From: Actinospica sp035552695
GTDB taxonomy: Bacteria; Actinomycetota; Actinomycetes; Streptomycetales; Catenulisporaceae
Direction of reading: 5' to 3'
DNA: 28,868 nucleotides
Assembly (NCBI RefSeq): GCF_035552695.1
Contig: NZ_DASZKT010000204.1
Location: 1-28,868, forward strand
Position numbers and translations under genes: made by a program. The notes below the pieces were generated by a model. That model did no database searches. It saw nothing but the letters and a program-made list of their open reading frames with translations, and was not told the origin of the DNA. Position 1 is the stretch's first letter, and every line of letters begins with the position of its first letter. This document shows, one piece after another, positions 1 to 8,635 of the stretch.

Positions 1-884
1 CGGGCGCGATCTCGGGCCAGCGAGATCGCGCCCGCGACCGGTGGTACGTCGAGAACGCGCAGTTCCAGCCCCGGATGCGCACGCGCCAGGTAAGCGCGGA
101 ACCGGTCCGCGAGACGCGGCTGGTGGACGATGACGCTGCCCGCGGCCACGACCGTCTCGCCGACGGCGCCGCGCTCGACCAGGCGCGTGACGAGGACCTG
201 CAGCGAGTGGGCCGCCTCGTTGATGACACCGCGCGCGAGCGGTGAGCCTTCGTCGGCCGCGCGGAAGACGGCAGGGGCTGCCGGCCCCCAGTTCTCGGGC
301 GTCGGCTCGTCGTTCACGGCGCGTGCGAGGGACGGCGGATCGGGGACGGCGAAGTGGGCCAGCAGCGCCGAGAGCAGGCCGTCGTCCGCGCCCCCCTCGT
401 CGTAGTCCGCCAACGCCGCCCTCGTCGCCTCGCGCACTATTCCCGGTGCGCTCGCCTCGTCACCGAGCACCCAGCCCCAGCCGCCGGCGAAGAGCACGGC
501 CCCGGCGCGATCCGCGCCGACGCCGATCGAACCGGTCCCGGCTATGACGCCGATGCCGCCGGCCAGCCCGGCGGCCGGGATCAGCAGCGCGGCGTCGTTG
601 ACCACCGTCGCGGGCACGCCGTGCGCCTCGATCGCGGCGGCGAGCTTCGTGCAGTGCTCCTGCGTGTCGCAGCCCTGAGCGCCGATCCCCACGGCGGCGA
701 TCTCGCCCCCGCCCGGCGCCGCGCGCAGCAGCCGGTCCAGCAGCCAGCGCGCCGCGTCGTCGACCGGCGAGGCGTCCCAGCCGTCGGCGGGGTACTCAGC
801 GTCGCTGTGCGTGGAACCGTCGGCCGCCGCCACCCGGATCGCGATCTTGGTGCCGCCGACGTCCGCGCCGATCAGAACCTTCAT
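1..884 (-). CDS. BadF/N-acetylglucosamine-kinase-like sugar kinase (3' end cut by window)
   Basis: The reading frame begins MKVLIGADVGGTKIAIRVAA and stays open to base 1, giving 294 codons. Family members are usually about 300-330 residues, so only the C-terminus is missing. The N-terminal GADVGGTK is the phosphate-1 loop of the ASKHA (actin/hexokinase) fold. A second phosphate-binding loop, GTGSIGVGADR, follows near residue 135, and GWGWVLGDEAS near 155 matches the GDE segment of BadF/BadG/GlcNAc kinases. Those kinases phosphorylate GlcNAc or related amino sugars at O6 in the cytoplasm. The ATG is preceded by a strong GGATGGAGGAG ribosome site and starts 12 bp after the SIS gene ends, so it is the last operon gene seen. 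The pairing with a SIS-domain isomerase suggests an amino-sugar phosphate intermediate; true substrate specificity is inferred, not shown. Confidence 0.85.
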   Translation of the reverse strand, partial: MKVLIGADVGGTKIAIRVAAADGSTHSDAEYPADGWDASPVDDAARWLLDRLLRAAPGGGEIAAVGIGAQGCDTQEHCTKLAAAIEAHGVPATVVNDAALLIPAAGLAGGIGVIAGTGSIGVGADRAGAVLFAGGWGWVLGDEASAPGIVREATRAALADYDEGGADDGLLSALLAHFAVPDPPSLARAVNDEPTPENWGPAAPAVFRAADEGSPLARGVINEAAHSLQVLVTRLVERGAVGETVVAAGSVIVHQPRLADRFRAYLARAHPGLELRVLDVPPVAGAISLARDRA

Positions 885-896
885 ACTCCTCCATCC

Positions 897-1919
897 TCAA
901 ACGCTCGACCGCTCGGCCGGCACCTTGGCATCGGTGCTGGTGAAGACGAACTCCTCGACGTTGACGCCGCGCACCTCGGCGACCGCCTCGACCAGGATCT
1001 GGGCGATCAGGATCTCGACGATCGCACTCTGCGCCGGACGCAGTCGCGGCACCGTCACCGGATGCAGCAGCGGGCCCGCCTCGACCCGCTCGCTGGACAC
1101 CAGGATCACCGGATGCCCGGCGTCGGCGAGCGTCCGCGCGACCGCGTGCTCCCCGTCCTCGCCGAAGATCACGTGCACGCCGCCGCCCGCCGACTCCATC
1201 GAGCCGTGCAGGTACTGGCGGGTGCTCATGCCCGTCGACGGGATCCGCGCGACCTCGCGGAACAGTAGCGCACCGGCCTCGGCTGTGCCGACCGACCGTC
1301 CCGTGCCGACGAAGTCCGCGGACGTGGCATCGGCGAACAGCGGCGCGAGCGAGCGCAACTGCTCGGTGAGCCGCTCCTCGGTGGCGGCGAACGTGTCGCC
1401 CAGCCGGGACCAGCTCTCTGCGATACGTCCGCCGTCCCAGGCCTCGGCCAGGATCCCGAGGGCCGCGACCGTGGCCGTGTATCCGATCGTGGACGCGTAG
1501 CTGTCCGGGATGCTCCCGAGGTCCAGCACGTTCGAGGCCGCGTTCGCGATGGGGGAGCGCGCGACGTTCACGACCGCGAAGCGCCCGCTCTGCTCGATCG
1601 ATTCGAGAACGGCGAGCGTCTCCGAACTGCGGCCGGACTGCGAGACCGCGAAGATCGGGTGCGGGCTGGACGGGTACGGGATCGGGTGGTCCCCCGCGCC
1701 GAGCCGCCAGGCGTGCACGCCCCGGCTACGCAGCTCCCATACCGGGGCGGCGGCCGCGGCCAGGCTCGCGCCGATGCCGACGAACACCGGTCCGGGTCCG
1801 GCGAGCGCGCCGCGCCCGGCCCAGCGGCCGACCGAGCCGACCAGCCCGCCGATCGCCTCGGTGAGCCTCTCGGCCTGGGTGGCGCGGGCGGCCGCGTAGC
1901 TGAGGTAGCCGTCGATCAC
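897..1919 (-). CDS. Double-SIS-domain sugar isomerase/deglycase-like protein (GlmS C-domain/AgaS/FrlB-like)
   Basis: This 340-residue protein has two SIS (sugar isomerase) domains and no glutaminase domain, the size and layout of AgaS/FrlB/GlmS-isomerase-like enzymes. The first SIS domain contains VGIGASLAAAAAPVWELR and the phosphate-binding loop SQSGRSSETL. The second begins near FVGTGRSVGTAEAGALLFRE and includes LHGSMESAGGG, the position of the substrate-binding HG motif in GlmS. Relatives isomerise, deaminate or cleave phosphorylated amino sugars such as glucosamine-6-P, galactosamine-6-P or fructosamine-6-P. The GTG start at 1919 was chosen because it overlaps the previous gene's stop (GTGA) and has GGAGCAG just upstream. 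The open frame runs much further upstream, but only as an Arg/Pro-rich shadow of the neighbouring gene. With the adjacent kinase it probably handles a phosphorylated amino sugar. Confidence 0.85.
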   Translation of the reverse strand: MIDGYLSYAAARATQAERLTEAIGGLVGSVGRWAGRGALAGPGPVFVGIGASLAAAAAPVWELRSRGVHAWRLGAGDHPIPYPSSPHPIFAVSQSGRSSETLAVLESIEQSGRFAVVNVARSPIANAASNVLDLGSIPDSYASTIGYTATVAALGILAEAWDGGRIAESWSRLGDTFAATEERLTEQLRSLAPLFADATSADFVGTGRSVGTAEAGALLFREVARIPSTGMSTRQYLHGSMESAGGGVHVIFGEDGEHAVARTLADAGHPVILVSSERVEAGPLLHPVTVPRLRPAQSAIVEILIAQILVEAVAEVRGVNVEEFVFTSTDAKVPAERSSV

Positions 1920-3049
1920 TTCTGCTCCGTTCGGTTCTCGGTCGTCCGCGCGGTCGGATCCCACTCCACCGGGATCGGCCGCACCAGCGGCGCGCTGCTC
2001 TCGATCGTCACCGTCGCGCCGGACGCCGCGATCGAATCCTCGATCGAGAGCATGACGTCGAGGGCGTGGTACGCGAGTTCGCCGCTGGCGCGCGGCCGCT
2101 CGCCGGCCCGGACGGCCCGGGCCATCTCCAGCACGCCCACGCCGCGGCCGCTCGGCACGCCCTCCGCGGGCACGGTGCGCCAATCGCCGTCGTCGCCGCC
2201 GTCCTGGAGCAGCCGGGTCGGACCGTCGAAGCCGCTGACCGGGACTTCCAGGGTGCCGTCCGCGCCGGAGACCTCGAAAAGCTGGCGCTGGACCGGTGAG
2301 TCGAAGCTGTAGACGGAGGTGCCGACCACCCCGGACGCGAACGTGGTCAGCACGCTGACATGGGTGGAGACCTCCACCGGGAAGCTGGTTCCGGCCTCCG
2401 GCCCCGAACCGATGACCCGCTCGGCCCGCGGCGTCTGACCGACCGCGGAGACCGACACGACCGGTCCGAGCAGCTGAACCAGGGTGCTGACGTAGTAGGG
2501 GCCGATGTCGAACAGCGGCCCGGCGCCCTTGGCGAACAGGAACTGCGGCCGCGGGTGCCAGGCGTCGGGGCCGGGCCCCTGCATCAGCGTCAGCACGGTT
2601 CTGGCTGCTCCGATCGCTCCTCCGGCGAGCAGCCGGTGGGAGGTCTGGATCGCCGGGCCGAGGATGGTGTCCGGCGCGTTGCCGACGACGACGCCGCGTG
2701 CGTTCGCCGCGTCGAGCACGGAGCGCGCGCTCTTCCGGTCGAGGCCGAGCGGCTTCTCGCTCCACACATGCTTGCCCGCCTCGATCGCGGCGAGTGCGAC
2801 CTCGGCGTGCGCGGCGGGGATCGTGAGGTTGACGACGAGATCGACGTCGTCACGGTTGAGGATCTCGGTCGCGGTGCCGGAGACGGCCACGCCGTACTTC
2901 TCGGCCTGCGCCTGCGCCCGCGCCGTATCGAGATCCGCTACGGCAGTGACGGTCAGATCAGGGTAGGAAGTCAGTGCACGCAGGTACTCGTCGGAGACGT
3001 TGCCCGCACCGATGATCGCGACGCGCGTCGGGTCAGTAGCCGCGCTCAT
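1916..3049 (-). CDS. Gfo/Idh/MocA-family oxidoreductase (second copy)
   Basis: The 377-residue protein starts MSAATDPTRVAIIGAGNVSD with a Rossmann NAD(P) loop (GAGNVS). It carries the WSEKPL motif that holds the nicotinamide and catalytic lysine, then a C-terminal alpha/beta substrate domain. The usual D-x-G-x-H active-site motif reads FDIGPYYV, so Tyr stands where His is commonest; I recall this DxGPYY variant as a recognised subgroup. Family members oxidise a sugar, glycoside or cyclitol hydroxyl. The ATG at 3049 overlaps the preceding isomerase stop (ATGA), and its own stop overlaps the SIS start. Sequence similarity to the other Gfo/Idh gene in this operon is low, so the two probably act on different substrates or positions. 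Substrate is unknown. Confidence 0.88.
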   Translation of the reverse strand: MSAATDPTRVAIIGAGNVSDEYLRALTSYPDLTVTAVADLDTARAQAQAEKYGVAVSGTATEILNRDDVDLVVNLTIPAAHAEVALAAIEAGKHVWSEKPLGLDRKSARSVLDAANARGVVVGNAPDTILGPAIQTSHRLLAGGAIGAARTVLTLMQGPGPDAWHPRPQFLFAKGAGPLFDIGPYYVSTLVQLLGPVVSVSAVGQTPRAERVIGSGPEAGTSFPVEVSTHVSVLTTFASGVVGTSVYSFDSPVQRQLFEVSGADGTLEVPVSGFDGPTRLLQDGGDDGDWRTVPAEGVPSGRGVGVLEMARAVRAGERPRASGELAYHALDVMLSIEDSIAASGATVTIESSAPLVRPIPVEWDPTARTTENRTEQK

Positions 3050-3801
3050 GCGCCCACCAACTGGCGGAAGTACGCGGCGTTGCTCTCGACCAGCGGGAAG
3101 ACGTCGCTGTGGTGGGAGACGACCTCGATCACCGGCAACTCGAGCGATTCGGCGGCCAGCGCAAGGACCTCGCCCATCCGGCCGGTCGCGTCCACGCCGA
3201 GCACCGGCCGTTCGTTGCCCGGCTCGCGGTCGTGCACGACGTGCAGGTAGCGGACCCGGTCGCCGAGCCGCGGCAGCAGTTCGAAGACGTCCGCGCCGCC
3301 GACGCCGGCCCAGTACACGTCCAGCTCCAGAACGACCCGCGGGTCGAGCAGGTCGACGAGCACCTCGTAGGCGGAAACGCCGTCGATCTTCAGCGAGAAC
3401 TCGAAGTCGTGGTTGTGATAGCCGATCCGGATGCCGCACTCGTCGGCACGTCCGGCGGAGGCGTTGATCGCCTCGGCCAGCTTCTCGACGCCCGCGCGGT
3501 CGGCGATGCTGTCCGACTCGACCCAGGGGACGATCACCGTCTCGACCCCGAGCCGCGAGGCGGCGTCCAGGATCGCCATCTCGTCGAGGTTGACGACGTC
3601 GGCGTGCGCGGTCGTGGCCCACAGGCCATTGCGACGCAGCGCTCCCGCGAGGCCTTCGGTGTCGCTGAGGATGTCGTACGGCTCGACGTGCGTGAAGCCG
3701 AGCGCGGCCAGCCGCGCGAGCGTGCCGTCGAGATGGCCGGGTCCGATGTCGTCGCGGACGCTGTAGAGCTGGATACCCAGCGGGGTTGCGGCGGCGGTCA
3801 T
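3046..3801 (-). CDS. Sugar phosphate isomerase/epimerase-like TIM-barrel protein (second copy)
   Basis: This 251-residue protein belongs to the AP-endonuclease-2-like (xylose isomerase-like) TIM-barrel family that includes IolE, IolI, MocC and ThuA-associated enzymes. It opens with GIQLYSVRDDIG. Visible metal-site positions include the conserved HNHDFEF strand, LELDVYWAGVGG, YLHVVHDRE and IEVVSHH near the end. Members isomerise, epimerise or dehydrate keto-sugars, and some cleave 3-keto-glycosides by elimination. The ATG at 3801 overlaps the amine oxidase stop (ATGA) and has GAAGGGAG upstream. Translation is coupled on both sides, to the amine oxidase and to the Gfo/Idh gene. The direct pairing of this fold with a Gfo/Idh dehydrogenase occurs twice in the window. 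Reaction and substrate cannot be assigned from sequence. Confidence 0.88.
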   Translation of the reverse strand: MTAAATPLGIQLYSVRDDIGPGHLDGTLARLAALGFTHVEPYDILSDTEGLAGALRRNGLWATTAHADVVNLDEMAILDAASRLGVETVIVPWVESDSIADRAGVEKLAEAINASAGRADECGIRIGYHNHDFEFSLKIDGVSAYEVLVDLLDPRVVLELDVYWAGVGGADVFELLPRLGDRVRYLHVVHDREPGNERPVLGVDATGRMGEVLALAAESLELPVIEVVSHHSDVFPLVESNAAYFRQLVGA

Positions 3802-5801
3802 GCCGTGCTCCCTTCGTGGTCGTGGTGACCGGGCTCGCGGTGGTGCCCGGTCGGGTGGCAGTGGTCACCGATGCTCGCCGGGATGTCCAGCGTCGGGTTC
3901 CGGTCGAAGAAGCCGTACGGTCTGAGCACGAATCCCGTCGAGTCGACCGGCATGACCGGCCAGTCCTCGGGGCGGGGGAAGTGGGTGAGCCCGAAGGTGT
4001 GCCAGAGGACGATGTCGGTGCCGTCGACGTCGCGGTCCGCCGCGGTCCAGGCCGCCAGTCCCGCACCGCCCGGGTGCATGTTCACCAGGTCGCCCGCGGG
4101 ATAGTTCTCGTCCGGCGCGTAGGGCGTGACCCACAGGTGCTTGGTGGCGAACGTCGCACGTCGGAAGATGTCCGACTCCTCGTCCGCCAGCAGCACGGGC
4201 CTGCCCTCGGGATGCAGCATGTAGCCCACTGGGCCGCCGAGCCGGTTGGTCACCGACGGATTGGTCACCAACCAGGATCGATTGCGCGTGTTGTCGGCGA
4301 GCCGCTGTGCGCCGGATTCGGTGCGCAGCCGCGTGACGGCCTGGGTGAATCCGCTGCCGGTGGGATTGCGCGGTCCGCGCGGCACGAGCACCGCCTCCAC
4401 CTCGTCCACGGCGTTGTCCACGCCGTCGACCATCATGTCGAGCCGGGCGCTGAACAGGTGCTGGTGGTATGGGGCGCCAAGGCCGGGCGCCAGCTCGGAG
4501 GCGAATTCGTACCCTGGTCCGGGGTGGGCCGAGGTGAACACCACCCCCGTCGCCTTGACCTCCAGTTCGATCGCGCCGTCGAGGGTGAAATACCAGTAGA
4601 AGCCGTAGTCGTAGTTGCCGACGGTGACGAAGAAGGAGACCACCAGGCGGCGGTTGCGGCGGGACTCGGAGGAGCCGTTCCAGTTGTCGGTGTGCTTCCA
4701 CAGGATGCCCGCGTCCTCCTCGTGGATGCAGATCGCCTGCGGGACGACGCGCGCATCGCCGGCGCTGTCGGCCAGCACGACGTCGAGATAGGTGATCTCG
4801 CCGACGCAGTCGCAGCCGAGTTCCAGTGAGTTCGCGAAGCCGCCGAGCAGGTATTCGCCGCAGTCGAAGAAGTTCTGGAACCAGCGCTGCGGGCTCGGGT
4901 CGCCGTAGGGGACGGTCATCTCGGCGATGGAGGCGCGGTAGAGGACCGGGCGCCGGGCGCCCGCGTCGTCGATGGCGATGTTGCGCAGCACCAGGCCTTC
5001 GCGCTGGTCGAAACCGACCTGAAAGGTCCAGCCGAGCCAGCTCACGACGCCGTCGCGGTCGATCGTGAAGCTCGGGCCCTCGGGCTGGGTGATCTCGATG
5101 GGCTTCAGGCCGGCGCGCGGGGGCAGGCCCGTCCAGGCCGGGTCGTGGTAGTTGCCGTCCTCGGCGGGGACGGGAAGGTCCGCGTAGTCGATCACGTCGA
5201 GCACTTCGCGGGCCACCACGTCGACGATCGCGGTCACGCCGTCCACCGGGTGAGCCCAGCCGAGGTCGTCGGGGGTCTTCTGCACGAAGGTGAAGCACCG
5301 TTGCAGGCGCAGGCCGGCTTCCCCCTCACCGGGCGCCCCGGCCGACAGCGGGTTGACACGAAGCTGCGACAGGTCGGTCAGGCCCCGTTTGCGCATGGCC
5401 GCCAGCCAGCGCTCGTCGCGGTGCACGATCGGCTCGACCAGGGCGAACTCCGCGAGCACCACCGGCACGTGCCCCTCGGTCGCGACGTCGAGTTCGCGGT
5501 TCGCGACGATCCGATCCTCGGCCGGGCACACGACCACATCCCAGGACGCCCCGGAGCGCAGGTCGATGAGCATCGCGCGGAAGCGTCGGGCCGCGATCGA
5601 GCCGGCGAGCAGTTCGCGCTTGTCCTGGTCGAGCAGGCCGAAGTAGGAGACATGGATGTCCGGACCGAGCAATCCCGCACGGCGCAGCACGGCCGCGCTC
5701 GCGGTGATCTCGTCGGCCCGCGGCGAGGCGAGCGCCGCGGCGAGGGAGGCGGGCGGCGCGCCGTGCGGCCGTATCTCAGGCGTCGATGTCGATGGCGTCA
5801 C
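3798..5801 (-). CDS. Copper amine oxidase (topaquinone-dependent primary-amine oxidase)
   Basis: The 667-residue product matches bacterial copper amine oxidases, which convert R-CH2-NH2 plus O2 and water to aldehyde, ammonia and hydrogen peroxide. All hallmark residues are present. The catalytic base is Asp313 in FFDCGEYLLG, the cofactor precursor is Tyr397 in VGNYDYGF (N-Y-D-Y), and the copper ligands are His446 and His448 in YHQHLF and His607 in LTHFPRPEDWPVMP. There is no signal peptide, so it is expected in the cytoplasm, like the Arthrobacter enzyme. The last 22 residues are unusually His-rich (eight His and one Cys between 647 and 662). The GTG start at 5801 has AAGGAGT 7 bp upstream. 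It follows the GntR gene by 49 bp and overlaps the next isomerase. Finding it inside a sugar-catabolic operon suggests that the imported substrate or an intermediate carries a primary amine. Confidence 0.95.
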   Translation of the reverse strand: MTPSTSTPEIRPHGAPPASLAAALASPRADEITASAAVLRRAGLLGPDIHVSYFGLLDQDKRELLAGSIAARRFRAMLIDLRSGASWDVVVCPAEDRIVANRELDVATEGHVPVVLAEFALVEPIVHRDERWLAAMRKRGLTDLSQLRVNPLSAGAPGEGEAGLRLQRCFTFVQKTPDDLGWAHPVDGVTAIVDVVAREVLDVIDYADLPVPAEDGNYHDPAWTGLPPRAGLKPIEITQPEGPSFTIDRDGVVSWLGWTFQVGFDQREGLVLRNIAIDDAGARRPVLYRASIAEMTVPYGDPSPQRWFQNFFDCGEYLLGGFANSLELGCDCVGEITYLDVVLADSAGDARVVPQAICIHEEDAGILWKHTDNWNGSSESRRNRRLVVSFFVTVGNYDYGFYWYFTLDGAIELEVKATGVVFTSAHPGPGYEFASELAPGLGAPYHQHLFSARLDMMVDGVDNAVDEVEAVLVPRGPRNPTGSGFTQAVTRLRTESGAQRLADNTRNRSWLVTNPSVTNRLGGPVGYMLHPEGRPVLLADEESDIFRRATFATKHLWVTPYAPDENYPAGDLVNMHPGGAGLAAWTAADRDVDGTDIVLWHTFGLTHFPRPEDWPVMPVDSTGFVLRPYGFFDRNPTLDIPASIGDHCHPTGHHREPGHHDHEGSTA

Positions 5802-5850
5802 GGGGACTCCTTGGCTGCGAGGGGCGGGGTTCTCCGCGCTATTAGGGCTC

Positions 5851-6603
5851 TCATACGCCGGCGCCCCGCAGGAACGAGGTGCGCAGCCGGTAGCGGTCGC
5901 CGGCGTACCGGATGACCGAGGACAGCAGAGGTCTGCCGTTGCGGTCCCGCACGATCTGCCGCATCTCGAGGACCGGGGTGCCCGGCGCGATGTCCAGGTG
6001 CTCGGCGAGAGCGGCGTCCGCCGAGCGTGCCTCGATGGTGGTATCGGCCTGGGCCAGTTCGAAGCCGAGTTCGGTGAGCGTGTCGTAGAGCGAACGGGTG
6101 GTGAAGTCGACGTCGTCGAAGCCGACGGCGACGTCGGCCGGGACCAGCGACTCGTCCACCGCGATCGGCACGCCGTCGAGCATCCGGACCCGGTCGACGC
6201 GGTGCAGCGGAGTTCCCGGCGCGATCTGGAACGCCTCGGCCTCGTCGAGGGTCGCGGCGGCCGACGCGCAACGCAGCACCTTCGAGGTCGGCACGAGCCC
6301 CATCCGGTGCGCCGTCTCCGTGAACGACTCGAGGGTGTTCGGCCACTCCTTGCGCTCGCTCTGCGCGACGTACCAGCCCCGGCCGTGGGCCGAGCGCAGC
6401 ACGCCCTCCTCGACCAGCGCCGTCAGTGCCCTGCGAAGGGTCACCCGGGAGATGCCGAGCAGGCCGCACAGCTCCCGCTCGGGAGGCAGCCGCGAGCCGG
6501 ACTTGAGCTCGCCGGCCGCGATGCGGTTTCGCAGCGCGGCCTTGGCCTGCTCCCACAGCGGTTCGGGGTATCCGGACGCGAGGGACCTGTCTCGCGTGAT
6601 CAC
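5851..6603 (-). CDS. GntR-family (HutC subfamily, UTRA domain) transcriptional regulator, embedded in the operon
   Basis: Using the GTG at 6603, which overlaps the previous stop as GTGA, the protein is 250 residues. The N-terminal winged helix spans about residues 12-80, with PPERELCGLLGISRVTLRRA as recognition region and GRGWYVAQ as wing. From about residue 90 to the end lies a UTRA effector domain, with the typical FQIAPGTPLHRVDRVRMLDG and RYRLRTSF ending. HutC-type regulators usually bind a sugar-phosphate or amino acid and release DNA. It is strikingly similar to the regulator at 17157-17909 (same length, shared YPEPLW, ISRVTLRRAL, EEGVL, HGRGWY, KEWPN, LESF). It most likely represses the operon from the 15908-16190 control region, which would make it autoregulatory. 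The ribosome site before the GTG is weak, consistent with coupling to the upstream gene. Confidence 0.9.
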   Translation of the reverse strand: MITRDRSLASGYPEPLWEQAKAALRNRIAAGELKSGSRLPPERELCGLLGISRVTLRRALTALVEEGVLRSAHGRGWYVAQSERKEWPNTLESFTETAHRMGLVPTSKVLRCASAAATLDEAEAFQIAPGTPLHRVDRVRMLDGVPIAVDESLVPADVAVGFDDVDFTTRSLYDTLTELGFELAQADTTIEARSADAALAEHLDIAPGTPVLEMRQIVRDRNGRPLLSSVIRYAGDRYRLRTSFLRGAGV

Positions 6604-7640
6604 TCGCGCACCTGGACCTTCTCCCACACGCCCGACTTCATGGAGGCGTAACAGGCATCGAGGACGCAGTTGACGACGTGGCCGTCCTCGAAGGTCTCGA
6701 CCGGCACCTCGCCGCGGGCGAAGCAGTCCACGAAGTGCCGCATCTCCTGGCTGAAGCCGTACGCGCGGGCCTCCTCCGGCACCGGGTACACCCAGCCGGT
6801 GTCGGAGTCGGCCTTCTCCACCAGGTAGCCCGCCGGGTGCTCGATGAAGCCCCACACCGGAGTCGAGGAAGTGTCGGTCACCAGGCGTCCCGCGCTCCCC
6901 ACCAGTTCGTGACGCAACTGCATACCGCCCTTCTCGATCCACGAGGACTCGACCGTGGCCAGCTGCCCGCCGGCGAACTTCAGCAGCGCGATCGCGGTGT
7001 CCTCGCCGGTGGTCTTGTCGGCGTGCGCCAGGGTGGCGCCCCACGCGAAGACCTCGACGATCGGGTTCTCCTTGCCGAAGAAGTGCCGTGCCGATTCGAT
7101 CGTGTGGCAGCCCATGTCCAGCAGCGCGCCGCCGCCGGCGGTCTCGGCATCCCAGAAGTGCGGCGCATGCGGCCCCGAGTGCGCCTCGCGAGCGCGCATG
7201 GTCAGCAGGTCGCCGATGGCTCCGGCGGAGAGCATCTGGTGCGCCTTGGCGATGTTGGGGGAGAAGACCGAGCTCTCCGCGTATCCGTGCCAGACCCCTG
7301 CTTCACGCACCACGCGCAGCATCTCGGCGGCCTCGGCTCCGGTGCGTGCCAAGGGCTTGGTACACACGACGCCCTTGCCCGCCGAGGCCGCGATCCGCAC
7401 CGCCTCGAGGTGCACCTCGTTCGGCAGCGCGATGACCACGAGGTCGACGCGCGGGTCGGCGCACAACGCCGCCATGTCGTCGTAGCGCGAGGCCTCCGGC
7501 GCCCACCGCGCCGCGAACGCCTCGGCGCGCGCCGGAGTGCGGGAGTAGCTGGCGACGAGCTCCGCGTTGCGCACGTCCTGCAGCGCTTCCGCGTAGGTGG
7601 CGCTGATGAATCCCGAGCCGATGAGGCCGACGCCGATCAC
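6600..7640 (-). CDS. Gfo/Idh/MocA-family oxidoreductase (first copy)
   Basis: The 346-residue protein begins (GTG) with IGVGLIGSGFISATYAEAL, a Rossmann NAD(P)-binding loop. It has CTKPLA at the EKP position and the classic D-M-G-C-H motif in GGGALLDMGCHTIESA, whose Asp and His serve in hydride transfer chemistry. A C-terminal beta-sheet substrate domain follows. The family oxidises or reduces hydroxyl/keto groups of sugars, glycosides and inositols. The GTG at 7640 has AAAGGAAAA upstream and overlaps the epimerase stop (GTGA). Its own stop overlaps the regulator start. With the neighbouring ThuA-like protein and TIM-barrel isomerase it resembles gene sets that make and process 3-keto-sugars; that role is inferred. 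Confidence 0.9.
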   Translation of the reverse strand: MIGVGLIGSGFISATYAEALQDVRNAELVASYSRTPARAEAFAARWAPEASRYDDMAALCADPRVDLVVIALPNEVHLEAVRIAASAGKGVVCTKPLARTGAEAAEMLRVVREAGVWHGYAESSVFSPNIAKAHQMLSAGAIGDLLTMRAREAHSGPHAPHFWDAETAGGGALLDMGCHTIESARHFFGKENPIVEVFAWGATLAHADKTTGEDTAIALLKFAGGQLATVESSWIEKGGMQLRHELVGSAGRLVTDTSSTPVWGFIEHPAGYLVEKADSDTGWVYPVPEEARAYGFSQEMRHFVDCFARGEVPVETFEDGHVVNCVLDACYASMKSGVWEKVQVRE

Positions 7641-8635
7641 GGGTTTTCCTTTCGCCGAGTGTCTTCGGTCCCGAGTAAGGCATCGAAGGCACGGTTCAAC
7701 TCAACATCAGTACGTTGCCGTTCCGGATCCGCGTCGTGGTACTCGAGGATCTCGCGCGCGCCGTCCGAGAAGGACACGCTCGGCGCGAAACCCGGCACCA
7801 GCGAGCGCAGCTTCGCGGTGTCGTACAGCATCGAGTGCCGGAAGTCGTGCTCCAGCACGTCCCGCCAGCCGGGTACGTGCTCTGTGATCGACTCGCTCGA
7901 CCGGTGCCGCAGCAGCGGCTTTCGCACGCCCGCCGCGGCGGCCAGCGCCAGGTGGATCTGGTCCCAGGTCAGGATCTCCCAGCCGACGATGTTGACGCTC
8001 TCGCCGGTCGCGTGGCCGAGACCCAGCAGCGGAACGAAGGCCCGCGCGAAGTCGCGCGCGTGCATGAGCGGCCACAGCGAGGTGCCGTCGCCGTGCACGA
8101 CCACGGGCCGCCCGGCGCGCATGCGTTCGATCGCGGTCCACCCCGACAGCAGCGGTATCGCCGTGCGGTCGTAGGTGTGGCCCGGCCGCACGATCGTCAG
8201 CGGGAAGTCGGAGGTGCGGTAGGCGTCTTCCAGCAGCAGCTCACAGGCGATCTTGTCGCGTGCGTAGCCGAACACCGGCTGGCGCCGCGGACTCGCTTCG
8301 GTGATCGGCAGGTGCGCCGGCCGTGCGAACACGGAGCACGTGCTGATGTACACGTACTGACCAGCGGACCCGGTGAACAGCCCGGGGTGGTCGCGCACGT
8401 CGTCGGGAACGTACCCGACCCAGTTGACGACCGCGTCGAACTCCTCGCCGCCGAGGACGGCGTGCAGCTGGTCGGCACTCCGAACGTCGGCACGCAGCTG
8501 CCTGACACCCGACGCGACGGCCCGCTTCGGCTCCGAACGGGTCACGATCGTGACGCTCGCGCCTTGGGCGACCGCCTCGGCGGCGGCGGCCGAGCCGATC
8601 AGGCCGGCGCCGCCGAGGAAAAGGATCTTCTTCAC
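7637..8635 (-). CDS. NAD-dependent epimerase/dehydratase (extended SDR)
   Basis: This 332-residue protein starts VKKILFLGGAGLIGSAAAAE with the GxxGxxG nucleotide loop of extended short-chain dehydrogenases. It has the active-site pair STCSVFA and YARDK (the YxxxK catalytic pair), then a substrate domain with RPGHTYD and a conserved VNIVGWE strand. Such enzymes epimerise, dehydrate or oxidise sugars, often nucleotide-linked, but many actinobacterial relatives in catabolic operons have unknown substrates. The GTG at 8635 overlaps the stop of the upstream isomerase (GTGA). The open frame extends upstream to 9475 as an unrelated Arg-rich shadow, which I discarded. Exact chemistry is not assignable. 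Confidence 0.85.
   Translation of the reverse strand: MKKILFLGGAGLIGSAAAAEAVAQGASVTIVTRSEPKRAVASGVRQLRADVRSADQLHAVLGGEEFDAVVNWVGYVPDDVRDHPGLFTGSAGQYVYISTCSVFARPAHLPITEASPRRQPVFGYARDKIACELLLEDAYRTSDFPLTIVRPGHTYDRTAIPLLSGWTAIERMRAGRPVVVHGDGTSLWPLMHARDFARAFVPLLGLGHATGESVNIVGWEILTWDQIHLALAAAAGVRKPLLRHRSSESITEHVPGWRDVLEHDFRHSMLYDTAKLRSLVPGFAPSVSFSDGAREILEYHDADPERQRTDVELNRAFDALLGTEDTRRKENP

Noticed and set aside
1920..2765. Long N-terminal extension of the SIS-domain frame
   Set aside because: The extension is an Arg/Pro-rich shadow of the Gfo/Idh gene; the GTG at 1919 has a ribosome site and overlaps the upstream stop.
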